IMG/VR virus record: IMGVR_UViG_3300036652_000269
Coordinates: 25,279-89,278 of that record
Strand: one strand, 5' to 3'
DNA from: a virus
Length of the DNA: 64,000 nucleotides
This document shows, one piece after another, positions 17,770 to 25,494 of the stretch (position 1 is its first letter; each line of letters begins with the position of its first letter). A program made the position numbers and the translations under genes. The notes under the pieces were generated by a model that ran no database searches, had not been told where the DNA came from, and saw only the letters and a program-made list of their open reading frames with translations.

Positions 17770-18234
17770 CTAGGCCGTCTGTGGCTTCAGCCATAGGTCG
17801 ATACCGGGGATTGCATCGGCCGGTGGTGGTGGACTGCCCCGCCACTGGACAACTCGGGTTGGATCGTTGGTGATGCTGGCCCTGGTCGGGTAGGTGCCGT
17901 TGCTGTCCGGTACCACGGTCACCGGCACCTGTGGTGGCAGGTCGTCCACCGTGTAGCTGGCGTTGGTTCCCGGAGCACCCTTCAAGGATGCCAGCCAGTC
18001 GTCTTCGTTGCCCTGAAAACCACGGGCCACGGCCAGTTCGTACGGGCTGGCTCCTTGTGGGCCCTGTCCACCCGCATCACCCTTGGTACCCTTCAGCGAT
18101 GCCAGGAAGTCGGCCTGGGTACCGGTGTTCCCTGCTGCCAGCCAGAGTTCATAGGCAGACTGCCCTGGCTGACCGATCTTCAGCGGGATGACGGGGTTGG
18201 TCGGTGCCCCCGAAAAGGTGATCTGCGTGGTCAT
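17770..18234 (-). CDS. Fibre-like protein with collagen-like turn segments
   Basis: A 154-residue protein with two copies of an S-x-Y-E-L-x-x-A-x-G-x-x-G module (Q-S-A-Y-E-L-W-L-A-A-G-N-T-G and A-S-P-Y-E-L-A-V-A-R-G-F-Q-G). Each is followed by D-[FW]-L-A-S-L-K-G and short Gly-x-x collagen-like stretches (K-G-D-A-G-G-Q-G-P-Q-G). These repeats are typical hinge segments of phage tail fibres and head fibres. The Pro-rich C-terminus may attach to a receptor-binding or anchoring partner. Confidence 0.65.
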   Translation of the reverse strand: MTTQITFSGAPTNPVIPLKIGQPGQSAYELWLAAGNTGTQADFLASLKGTKGDAGGQGPQGASPYELAVARGFQGNEDDWLASLKGAPGTNASYTVDDLPPQVPVTVVPDSNGTYPTRASITNDPTRVVQWRGSPPPPADAIPGIDLWLKPQTA

Positions 18235-18240
18235 CGTGGT

Positions 18241-18615
18241 TCACGCTTTCTTCAGGTAGACAGTGCCGAACAACAGGTCGGCGTTCCCGTCCGTGGCACT
18301 GGTGATGGCCAAGCCCCAGGACGAACACTGCACTCCGATTGTCTGGACGACAGACTTCGGCAACTTCAGCAACACGTCACCTTCGGCCAGGCCGTCCGGA
18401 TTCCCGACCGCAGACATGTCACTGAAGTATTGCGACAGATCGAGGATGATGTCCGGTGACCCGCTGGACAGCTTGATTTTCGAAACGAAAGTGTACGGCG
18501 TCACGTCGAACGGCTGCCCGTTGACCACGATGTTCCACTTGCCCCAGAAGTCGGTGGACTCGTCCAGGTACAGGTCGAACTTCTGGGCGTCAATGATGCT
18601 GCTGTTGACGATCAC
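18241..18615 (-). CDS. Small beta-rich virion-region protein
   Basis: A 124-residue protein coupled to the upstream gene by a 4-nt overlap. Short strands dominate (F-D-L-Y-L-D-E-S-T-D-F-W-G-K-W and Y-T-F-V-S-K-I-K-L). The layout resembles small beta-sandwich proteins found next to fibre genes in actinophages, but I do not recognise a specific family. Likely a baseplate, fibre or head-fibre accessory. Confidence 0.6.
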   Translation of the reverse strand: MIVNSSIIDAQKFDLYLDESTDFWGKWNIVVNGQPFDVTPYTFVSKIKLSSGSPDIILDLSQYFSDMSAVGNPDGLAEGDVLLKLPKSVVQTIGVQCSSWGLAITSATDGNADLLFGTVYLKKA

Positions 18616-20111
18616 GTCAGACTCCCTCGATGGGCACGGTCAACGGCTTCCTGCACTTCATCTTTCGACAGCTTGCGACGACGCTGGGGCTTCCCGGACA
18701 ACGGGGCCACCACTATGGGGAGTTGTCCGGACGGCATCCCGGATGGGCTGATGGGTCCGCCACCGAATACGTCCTTGAAGTCGTCCCCGTCCGCACTACC
18801 ACCGCCCGCACCATCGATCCAGCCGTCACTGCCGAAGCTGATGCCACCATCGGCCCCACCACTGGGTTCGAGGTCGTCACCTTCCGACGAGTAGCTGCTG
18901 TCGTTGCAGTAGGTGCCCAGCGGCTGTTCTTGTCCGCAGATCAAACAGCGAGGGTGCCCGTTCGGGTGTGTCCATGCGGCCGGGGTGAAAGCGTGCTTGC
19001 CCTTCGCCTTTGCGGTCTGCTTGTTCTTCTTGATGAGTTCGGTTTCCTCGTCCGCCGTGATCCCGGTCTGGGCGGACATCGCGGATGACAGGTCCTTGTG
19101 CCGCCTGTCTTCTTGATAACCAAGTTGGGCAATCCGCTTACGGCGTTCCTCGCGCTGGTGTTCCAGGAACTGGCCTGCCGTCATAGCCGGGGTGCCAGCG
19201 GCCCTGTAGCGGTCGCTGCGGCCCTGGGGCTTCTTGCTGGCCACTTCCATGGCACGTTCGATCTGGGCAGCCCAGCGACCACCACGGCCACGTGGCTCGG
19301 CGGGGTTGAACGACTTGTCTTCCGTCGTTTGCCCGAAAGGGATGTCCACCCGGTTCGAGCCATGTACGACCGACAGATGGCTGAAGGTCACCTGCCGAGG
19401 TTGCCACCTGTTGATCGGCTGGTCGTCGGTCGGGTCCAGGTAGGCCAAGGTCATGTGCGGGGAATAGCCGTGACTACTGACTGGCTCGTATTTTCTGTCT
19501 GTCAGAAAGGCTTGGGTGACAACCTGTCGCAACCGTTCGACTTCCGGCGCATCGACGTTGACCACCAGCGGGTCCTGGCCACCTTCGTCAGAATCCTCAC
19601 CACTGAACCGGGTGATGCCGTTCAGCTTCGCAGTGATCGGGGCGAACTGGGAAGCGACTTTCTTCCCGATATTCACCAACTCTTTCTGGGTTCCGGCCAC
19701 ATCGCTGCCGACCTTGCCCAGATACAGCACCGTGCAGTGCAGGTCGTCGGGGTACAGCCCGTCCGGTAGAGCGATCTGTTGGGCATCGCCGGGACTGGGG
19801 TGCAGGGCTACCATGACGCCGGTCGAATAGTCCGGGCCAGGTGCCAGCTTCTTGGATTCCGTCTGCCAGATAGCAGCGGCTTCACGCATCAGGTCAGCGG
19901 AGAGGTTCTTGGCTTGCAGACAGTAGGCGGCAGCACCCAGCATGTCTGTCTTCATGATAGTTGCGACCTGCGACACTTTGGTCGCGTCGCTGCCGTCTGG
20001 CAGTTCGACAGGCAGCTGCTTGATCTGGCCTGCCTCGGGACGGGCTAGGCGGTCCTGCAATGCGGCCAGCATCCCCAGCATCTTGGCCGACACACGGATC
20101 GAGCCCGGCAC
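18612..20111 (-). CDS. 2H phosphoesterase-domain virion-region protein
   Basis: A 499-residue protein starting at GTG 20111 behind GAAAGGAC. Residues about 95-255 form a 2H phosphoesterase (LigT / cyclic phosphodiesterase-like) domain with two His-x-Thr motifs: L-H125-C-T127-V-L-Y-L and S-P-H219-M-T221-L-A-Y-L. A linker follows with the shared motif E264-D-K-S-F-N-P-A-E-P-R-x3-G-R-W280. Then come a basic helical region, a zinc-like C-L-I-C...C segment and a Gly/Asp-rich C-terminus. 2H enzymes hydrolyse cyclic or 2'-5' nucleotides; some phage ones (T4 Acb1) defeat CBASS immunity. Its place among head genes suggests packaging in the virion. Confidence 0.75.
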   Translation of the reverse strand: MPGSIRVSAKMLGMLAALQDRLARPEAGQIKQLPVELPDGSDATKVSQVATIMKTDMLGAAAYCLQAKNLSADLMREAAAIWQTESKKLAPGPDYSTGVMVALHPSPGDAQQIALPDGLYPDDLHCTVLYLGKVGSDVAGTQKELVNIGKKVASQFAPITAKLNGITRFSGEDSDEGGQDPLVVNVDAPEVERLRQVVTQAFLTDRKYEPVSSHGYSPHMTLAYLDPTDDQPINRWQPRQVTFSHLSVVHGSNRVDIPFGQTTEDKSFNPAEPRGRGGRWAAQIERAMEVASKKPQGRSDRYRAAGTPAMTAGQFLEHQREERRKRIAQLGYQEDRRHKDLSSAMSAQTGITADEETELIKKNKQTAKAKGKHAFTPAAWTHPNGHPRCLICGQEQPLGTYCNDSSYSSEGDDLEPSGGADGGISFGSDGWIDGAGGGSADGDDFKDVFGGGPISPSGMPSGQLPIVVAPLSGKPQRRRKLSKDEVQEAVDRAHRGSLT

Positions 20112-20136
20112 CGTCTGTCCTTTCGATAAATCTGAT

Positions 20137-20193
20137 GAAGGGGTACCTGCCGTTGAAAGACCGATGGTCGGAATCTCGGGCAGGTACCCCTTC
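20137..20193 (-). terminator. 15-bp perfect hairpin after IPT/TIG gene
   Basis: Arms GAAGGGGTACCTGCC (20137-20151) and GGCAGGTACCCCTTC (20179-20193) pair perfectly with a 27-nt loop, beginning 10 nt after the stop of the gene at 20203. The stem is strong, but only a short AT-rich run (CATCAGATTTATC) follows, so termination efficiency is uncertain. Confidence 0.55.
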
Positions 20194-20202
20194 GGCTCAG
20201 GA

Positions 20203-20691
20203 TCAGGTGTAGATGAACGAAGCCGCGTCGGTGACGTTGCCCGCGTCGTCCTGAACGATCACGTCGTACGTGCCCGCAGTCTTCGCCGGGGTCGTGACGT
20301 GGATGGTCTCGTCGTTGACGACCGAGAACGACGTGCCAGCGGTGCCACCGAAGGTGACGCCGGACGCACCGTCGAACCCGGTGCCCCTGATGACGATGGC
20401 CGTGCCACCCGCAGCCGCACCCGTGGCCGGGGTCAGCGAGGTGATGGTCGCGGCACTGTAGTTGCTGTAGAAGAAGTCGCGTTCGGAAGTGCGGATGTTG
20501 GTACCCGCCTTCCACTTCAGACGACGGCCGGTCTCACCCGATTCTCCGACCATCTTGAAGTGCTCGTACACGTCTTCCGTCAGGGTCAGCAACGGATCGG
20601 GGTCGCTGTACCCGGTGGACGGAAACGATGCCTTGGGGATCGTGGTGCCCGATGCGTCGGTCAACCACCGGTCTCCGGTGTCGGTGCCCAT
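20203..20691 (-). CDS. Head decoration-like protein with IPT/TIG Ig domain
   Basis: I choose ATG 20691 because AAGGAAGG lies 7 nt upstream; the frame stays open further but without such a signal. The 162-residue protein has an N-terminal helical/charged half. The C-terminal IPT/TIG immunoglobulin-like domain (about 82-162) has T-S-L-T-P-A-T-G-A-A-A-G-G-T, I-R-G-T-G-F and the closing V-I-V-Q-D-D-A-G-N-V. Ig-like domains often decorate phage capsids and tails and bind cell-surface carbohydrate. Located between the portal block and the 2H protein. Confidence 0.75.
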   Translation of the reverse strand: MGTDTGDRWLTDASGTTIPKASFPSTGYSDPDPLLTLTEDVYEHFKMVGESGETGRRLKWKAGTNIRTSERDFFYSNYSAATITSLTPATGAAAGGTAIVIRGTGFDGASGVTFGGTAGTSFSVVNDETIHVTTPAKTAGTYDVIVQDDAGNVTDAASFIYT

Positions 20692-20819
20692 GTCTTTACC
20701 TTCCTTGTCGAACGGTGGGTGTGGTACGGACGGGTCTCTTAGAAGCATAGGGCTTCATCTGGCGGAACATACAGAAGCCCAAAACTTCGGGGTGTCCATC
20801 TGTCAGCTAGACAGTCTGG
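20692..20819. other. Noncoding leader between two decoration genes
   Basis: This 128-nt gap contains no convincing gene. It holds a 7-bp hairpin on the minus strand (GGGCTTC/GAAGCCC) upstream of the IPT/TIG gene. It is long for this compact region and could carry a promoter, but I cannot identify convincing -35/-10 boxes. Confidence 0.35.
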
Positions 20820-21131
20820 TTACAGGCCGGTGACGGTGTACTTGGCTCCAACAGTGGTTGACCGCACGGTGACAACGCCCTGGTGGGTGTCGCCAGTCTC
20901 TCGCTGTTCGGGTAGCCGCACCGTCACCTTGTCACCGGGTGACAGGTAGTAGGCGTCGTCGCCCCCGGTCGCGGTCATGGTTGCGGTGCCGACCACGAAC
21001 TCGATTTCGGCAGCCGCGTCGATGTTGTGTACTTCCACCACCCCATACCCGCCCGTGATGGTGATGACCTCGTTGGTGTCGGCCACCGCGATGCTCTGCT
21101 TGGTGGACTTCTTGCAGGTGTGCGTTGCCAT
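20820..21131 (-). CDS. Small putative head decoration protein
   Basis: A 103-residue beta-rich protein just after the portal-MuF gene. It contains V-I-T-I-T-G-G-Y-G-V-V-E-V-H-N and Y-Y-L-S-P-G-D-K-V-T-V-R-L, compatible with a small beta-barrel decoration or stabilisation protein. No Cys cluster beyond a single N-terminal Cys. Assigned by size and position. Confidence 0.6.
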   Translation of the reverse strand: MATHTCKKSTKQSIAVADTNEVITITGGYGVVEVHNIDAAAEIEFVVGTATMTATGGDDAYYLSPGDKVTVRLPEQRETGDTHQGVVTVRSTTVGAKYTVTGL

Positions 21132-21179
21132 CAGTCTGGTCCGTCCTTGTCAGGTTGAAACTTGCTTGCTTGGACCGGG

Positions 21180-23612
21180 CTAGCGCTTGGGAGCCCAGTT
21201 GCACCAGCACCGGCAGTTGATGATTTCGTCCAACGCACCTGCTGGGTCACCAGGGTAGAGCATCTTGGATTCTCCGACAGTGAAACGGTCGCCACCGGAA
21301 ACTGACTTCCCGTCCACCATGGCGTGGGTGTGCCGGACCCGCTCGTCGTCTTCGGTCCACCAGGTCTTCGTCATGTAGTCGGCAGCCGTTCCGTACACCG
21401 CCTGCCGGATGCCTTCAACCGTTGAAGTTGTCAGGTTGACAGCAAGGCCCGTCTTCCAGCTGGACCGAGCGCCCACCATCTTGGTGACCGCCTTCTTGAT
21501 TTCCGTCATGGACGCACCCTGGCTGTCCAGTTCGGCAATCTTGGCAGCGACCTTCTCGGACTGCCGCATGGCTGACGATTCCACGATGCCCAACGCCTGA
21601 CCCAGCACGTCGTACAGCTTGGCTTCCGGATCGATGAACAGCCGGGTCAGTGGAGTGTTGCCGAACTGGTTGATCCGCCCGCTGTCCGCCATCTGGTCGA
21701 TGACCCCGGCTTGGTGCAGGGATCGGGCAGCACGCTTGGCTTCGCGTTCGAGGATGGGCTTCAGCAAGGTGTGCATGTCGCCCACGATGTCCTGCGACCA
21801 TTCGTCACCAGCCACCACGTACATCGGGTCCAAAGCCTTCGTGCCGACTTCCTTGCCGTCCCAGTGCCGGGTGTGCTTCAGCACCTTGGCGTGGTCCAAC
21901 CGGGACAGGAAGACCTTCTCTTGGCGATGACCCCAGACCGTCAGCCCGGTTTCGACTGTCGCTTCGATAGTTGCACGCAGCTGAAGGTACGGGTGTTCCT
22001 TGTATTCGGGCTCGATGACTATTTCGGCGTCGATGATGTCCGGGTCATCACCCCCGGTGTCGGACAGCATCTTTCGTTCGATGAGTTCGTTCATTGATGC
22101 CTTGGCCGCAACCCGTTCCGCACGGGCTGCCACGACCCCCAGGGCTGCCTGCACCGGGTTGAAGGACGACGCCGGTCCACCGATGGGGGCCAACGGCTTC
22201 TGAGAGCCCCCAGGAAGGGCTGCCGGGGCTGCCGGGGCACCGGGAAGGGCCGGGGCCTGTGCAGGGGCACCAGGGGCACCCTGCGTCATCGACTGCCTGG
22301 CCAGGGCGGACTCGGCACGCATCATGCCAGCGATGGCTGCCGCTGCCAGGTTGGGCAGGTTGCGGATCGCTTTTTCGTCGTCCGGGTCCCGCGCGATGAC
22401 CACACCGTTGGGCAGGAACAGGGCACGGGTGCCAGGGATGTCCCAGGGCTTCTCCCCGACTGCCCGGAAGAAATCGTCCAGGGTGGCTGCCCCGGCTGCG
22501 ACTTCGGCCAGCTTGTTCGTGCGCCGGGTGTTGATGGCCCGTTGCAAGACTTCGACTCCGCTGAAGTCGTAGGCCAGGTTGATGTCGTCGTCCAGGTCAC
22601 CGGTCAGGGCGTTCAGCCCCATGGCCATGCCCTTGCAGTGGTCTATCTCGGTGTGCAGCCAGAACCCTTCGAGTTCTGCGTCCGCGTTGTCAAACGTACG
22701 ACCCGAGGCATTGCCCAGCACCGATTCCGCGACACCGAACGCCAGCAGCAGATCGTCCTTACCTGCCTTCAGCCCAGCCAGCCACTCGATGTCGCGGGGG
22801 GTGGCACCCAGGTCCTGCACGCTGATGTCGTCGGCTTCGATGACGATGGTCTGGCCAGCAGCCAACGGACCACCCGTGAACCGGTTCTTGATTTCCTGAG
22901 CATCACCGGGGCTGGTGTCACCCTTGATGCCGACCAACAGACCAGGGCGTCCGTCGTTGGTGATGAAGTTCCGGTTGAACAACCTGGCGAGCCAGTCGCT
23001 TTCCGCCACGATGCCTGCCGACACCATCGGGGTCAGTTGCTGGTACGGATCGGTCGGGTGCGGCATCAGCTTGATCCAGATCACCTGATCGGGAGCCAAC
23101 GTCTGCACCGTGTAGTCGGACCGGGTGACTTCATACCCCGACACGAAGGTGATCGGGTCTGGTATCGGGTTGACAGCTTCTGCGTTCAGCAGGTGCAGTT
23201 GCGACGGCCTGCCATCCCGACCTCGCACCACTTCGACAAAGGCACCTTTGCGGGACAGCAGCAGTTGGGTGGACAGCCGGTACCGGAACATCCAAGCTGT
23301 CTCGTAGATGTTGGCGTTCAGGTTCAGCAGCTTGTACAGCCGGGGGTCGTCAATGGTCGTCCCGGTTTCGTAGTCACCCCGGCGCAGGATGATGGGTAGC
23401 CCGGCCTGCTTGGACGCGATGGCGTTCACACACCGTGCCACCCAGATGACTTTCTCCAAGCCATCCTTGACAGATCGACCCAAGTCCCACGGACCAACCG
23501 GACCTGACGACCGGATCAGTGCACGGCCCAAGGCACCCGACGACCGTGCCACCGCACCAGCCGAGCTAGCCGTACGCCGGTTCAGCAGCGGTGCGAGGAA
23601 GTTGCCTGGCAT
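21180..23612 (-). CDS. Portal protein fused to MuF-type domain
   Basis: An 810-residue fusion. Residues about 40-430 are a phage portal domain with W-V-A-R-C-V-N-A-I-A, the E-S-D-W-L-A-R-L-F-N-R-N-F region, and G-V-A-E-S-V-L-G-N-A-S-G-R-T-F typical of HK97-type portals. A Pro/Ala-rich linker (about 440-500) follows. The C-terminal MuF-like domain (about 540-810) ends in W-W-T-E-D-D-E-R-V-R-H-T-H and D-E-I-I-N-C-R-C-W-C. The portal forms the DNA entry ring; MuF domains act in head morphogenesis and are often fused in actinophages. Start ATG 23612 follows AGGAGC. Confidence 0.9.
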   Translation of the reverse strand: MPGNFLAPLLNRRTASSAGAVARSSGALGRALIRSSGPVGPWDLGRSVKDGLEKVIWVARCVNAIASKQAGLPIILRRGDYETGTTIDDPRLYKLLNLNANIYETAWMFRYRLSTQLLLSRKGAFVEVVRGRDGRPSQLHLLNAEAVNPIPDPITFVSGYEVTRSDYTVQTLAPDQVIWIKLMPHPTDPYQQLTPMVSAGIVAESDWLARLFNRNFITNDGRPGLLVGIKGDTSPGDAQEIKNRFTGGPLAAGQTIVIEADDISVQDLGATPRDIEWLAGLKAGKDDLLLAFGVAESVLGNASGRTFDNADAELEGFWLHTEIDHCKGMAMGLNALTGDLDDDINLAYDFSGVEVLQRAINTRRTNKLAEVAAGAATLDDFFRAVGEKPWDIPGTRALFLPNGVVIARDPDDEKAIRNLPNLAAAAIAGMMRAESALARQSMTQGAPGAPAQAPALPGAPAAPAALPGGSQKPLAPIGGPASSFNPVQAALGVVAARAERVAAKASMNELIERKMLSDTGGDDPDIIDAEIVIEPEYKEHPYLQLRATIEATVETGLTVWGHRQEKVFLSRLDHAKVLKHTRHWDGKEVGTKALDPMYVVAGDEWSQDIVGDMHTLLKPILEREAKRAARSLHQAGVIDQMADSGRINQFGNTPLTRLFIDPEAKLYDVLGQALGIVESSAMRQSEKVAAKIAELDSQGASMTEIKKAVTKMVGARSSWKTGLAVNLTTSTVEGIRQAVYGTAADYMTKTWWTEDDERVRHTHAMVDGKSVSGGDRFTVGESKMLYPGDPAGALDEIINCRCWCNWAPKR

Positions 23613-23630
23613 GGGCTGTTGCTCCTAGGA

Positions 23631-23819
23631 CTAGAAACCGATAATGACCCCCACCACCAGCAGGGCTAGTCCCAGTATGGCGATCCCGGCTGCCCAAGAC
23701 CACAACATCCCCACACCCACCACCAACGAGGCGAGTCCAGCCACCATCAAAACGACAGACAGCACGGCTTCCAGTACAGGCGTTTCCGGTGTCCTCGTCT
23801 GTCTTCTGTCAATCTCCAT
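23631..23819 (-). CDS. Small two-helix membrane protein (possible holin)
   Basis: The start is ATG 23819 with AAGGAGTG 6-7 nt upstream, giving 62 residues. After a short basic N-terminus there are two hydrophobic helices (about 18-38 and 42-61; V-L-S-V-V-L-M-V-A-G-L-A-S-L-V-V and I-A-I-L-G-L-A-L-L-V-V-G-V-I-I). Size and topology would suit a holin, and it sits with another membrane protein, but no lysin is immediately adjacent, so the role is unproven. Confidence 0.65.
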   Translation of the reverse strand: MEIDRRQTRTPETPVLEAVLSVVLMVAGLASLVVGVGMLWSWAAGIAILGLALLVVGVIIGF

Positions 23820-24285
23820 TTTCGTCACTCCTTGACTTGCGGTGCTTCGGGTCGGATGGGGTAGTGGGCGTGTCGCCATCGATCATCCGGTCGATGTAGT
23901 CGGCCATGGTGCCCACTGACAACTCTTCGTTCTGCGAGTTGCTGAAGTGTTCCCACAGCTGGTTACGGACTATCATGCAGACAACGGTGGCTATCTCGGT
24001 GGCCTGCTGGACCGACACCCCGTGTTCGTCCGCCAGTCGTTCCATGTCTATCTGTTCGAAAGGCTGATGACGTTCGAGATATGCGTCACGTTCGTCCAGG
24101 GTGGCCATCACCACCCAGTAACACCCGGCCAGCAGCAGCAGGGTCCACTGCCCGGTCATCACGGTGTACGCGCCACCGAGTAGGTAGCTGCCCCGCAACA
24201 ACCAGGTCTGGGCATCCGGCCTGCGCATCACCCAACGCATGGCCAGGATGCCAGCACCCAGCAGGGGCAGATACCAGAGTTTCAT
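23809..24285 (-). CDS. Membrane protein, unknown function
   Basis: A 158-residue protein with hydrophobic segments at about 3-18 and 30-61. A soluble helical C-terminal domain follows (A-D-E-H-G-V-S-V-Q-Q-A-T-E-I-A-T-V-V) with a charged tail. It overlaps the next gene by 11 nt and the previous by 4 nt, forming a coupled membrane-protein pair with the gene at 23631-23819. Could be a second holin-type or membrane-remodelling protein. Confidence 0.6.
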   Translation of the reverse strand: MKLWYLPLLGAGILAMRWVMRRPDAQTWLLRGSYLLGGAYTVMTGQWTLLLLAGCYWVVMATLDERDAYLERHQPFEQIDMERLADEHGVSVQQATEIATVVCMIVRNQLWEHFSNSQNEELSVGTMADYIDRMIDGDTPTTPSDPKHRKSRSDENGD

Positions 24286-24734
24286 CTTGCTAATACACCG
24301 ATACGCGGGTCCATCACGGATAGCGCCAGTCGGGTATCCGCCATGAACTGGTAGAAGCTACCCCGCATGGCAACGTCGTGCAGCGGGTCGGTGCACAGGT
24401 ATTCGCATACCTCGTCGTAGATCGGGGCGCTGGAATAGACCGGCCCGAACGCAGCCCCGAACAACGGGTCGTGCGGGCTGAACGATTTCCACCTGATGTG
24501 GCCATCCGATGTCCGGGTACCGAAGCAACCACACGGGGCTTCGATGTCTTCCACGATGTCGATCCCCGCCATGTTCATGACTCCACCGTAGATGTCACGC
24601 CGTGGTGCACTGCTGAACTTGGCTTTCAGGTTGGCAATATCTTTCGGGCTCATCCGGATGTTGGTCGTTAGCAGTGCCCCACCGGGCAGATACACACGTG
24701 TCCCACGGGGCCACCAACGAGATAGCAGAAACAT
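24282..24734 (-). CDS. Hypothetical protein
   Basis: A 150-residue protein with no recognised family, preceded by AGGATAG. It contains a C-G-C-F-G short Cys pair near residue 70 and a C-terminal C-E-Y-L-C-T-D segment, compatible with a metal site. Its stop overlaps the start of the downstream membrane protein. The 5' leader is AT-rich for this genome (around 24735-24750), which may mark a promoter. Confidence 0.6.
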   Translation of the reverse strand: MFLLSRWWPRGTRVYLPGGALLTTNIRMSPKDIANLKAKFSSAPRRDIYGGVMNMAGIDIVEDIEAPCGCFGTRTSDGHIRWKSFSPHDPLFGAAFGPVYSSAPIYDEVCEYLCTDPLHDVAMRGSFYQFMADTRLALSVMDPRIGVLAR

Positions 24735-24760
24735 ATTTCTATCCTATCTTTGTCGATGTG

Positions 24761-24802
24761 AAAGTCCCCCGCCACCGGACCTTGCAGCCGATGACGGGGG
24801 AC
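24761..24802 (-). terminator. Likely rho-independent terminator
   Basis: On the minus strand an 8-bp G/C stem (GTCCCCCG at 24795-24802 pairing with CGGGGGAC at 24764-24771) is followed by TTTCACAT, directly after the gene at 24825-25433. The strong stem and short U-run fit an intrinsic terminator separating it from the downstream membrane genes. Confidence 0.55.
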
Positions 24803-24824
24803 CGCTGGATGGGGTGGCGCGAAC

Positions 24825-25433
24825 TTAGCTGGTGGGCTGATCGGTGGGCTGGCTGGCCGAGTCCGTGCTGACCGTCATCGGGGCAGCGGTGTCGTTGCCG
24901 GTGGCCGTAGTGGTGCTGATCTGAACACCCGGTGTGGTGTCGCTAGTCGGTGCACTGTCCGCTACCGCCACCGGGTCGCCGGCCACCGTGGTGTCCGCCG
25001 GAGTGCTGGCGTCCGTGGTGCTGGTGGTTGTCGGATCGACAGTCGGGGTCGCTGTGCCGGTCGTGTCGGTCGTGGTGGCGTCAGCCGGGGGTGCAGCCGG
25101 GGCAGCCTGCGGGAGAACGTTGTTCAGTGCCACCAGGTCGTTGTTGACCGCCGACGATGCTGCGCTGATCTGAGTCTGAAGGCTGGCGATGGTGGCCTGG
25201 TCCGCTGCGTCCGCCTGGGTCAGCTGGGACACCTGGGCCTGAAGGCTGTTCACCGAGCCCATCAGACTGACAACCTTGCCGACAACGGCGTCCAGCTGGG
25301 TCAGTTCGTCGGACAGTGCGTTGTTCTGGGTCATGAGTGCTTCTCCGATTTCGTCTACGCGCCGGTATAGCGCGATCAGGATGTCGCGGTCCGACAGTTC
25401 ATGCACTGGCAAGACCGCATGGTGTTCGCCCAC
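24825..25433 (-). CDS. Coiled-coil protein with Ser/Thr/Ala-rich tail
   Basis: The start is GTG 25433 behind GAAGGG, giving 202 residues. Residues 10-100 form heptad-like helices (R-D-I-L-I-A-L-Y-R-R-V-D-E-I-G and L-Q-A-Q-V-S-Q-L-T-Q-A). Residues 105-202 are a low-complexity Thr/Ala/Asp/Pro tail. This looks like an extended, possibly virion-associated spike or tether. No enzymatic motif; followed by a terminator-like hairpin. Confidence 0.6.
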   Translation of the reverse strand: MGEHHAVLPVHELSDRDILIALYRRVDEIGEALMTQNNALSDELTQLDAVVGKVVSLMGSVNSLQAQVSQLTQADAADQATIASLQTQISAASSAVNNDLVALNNVLPQAAPAAPPADATTTDTTGTATPTVDPTTTSTTDASTPADTTVAGDPVAVADSAPTSDTTPGVQISTTTATGNDTAAPMTVSTDSASQPTDQPTS

Positions 25434-25494
25434 TGGGATGGCCCTTCGGGACGGAGTTGGCTTACGGCAACACTGTGGGTCAACTAGGTCAGCT

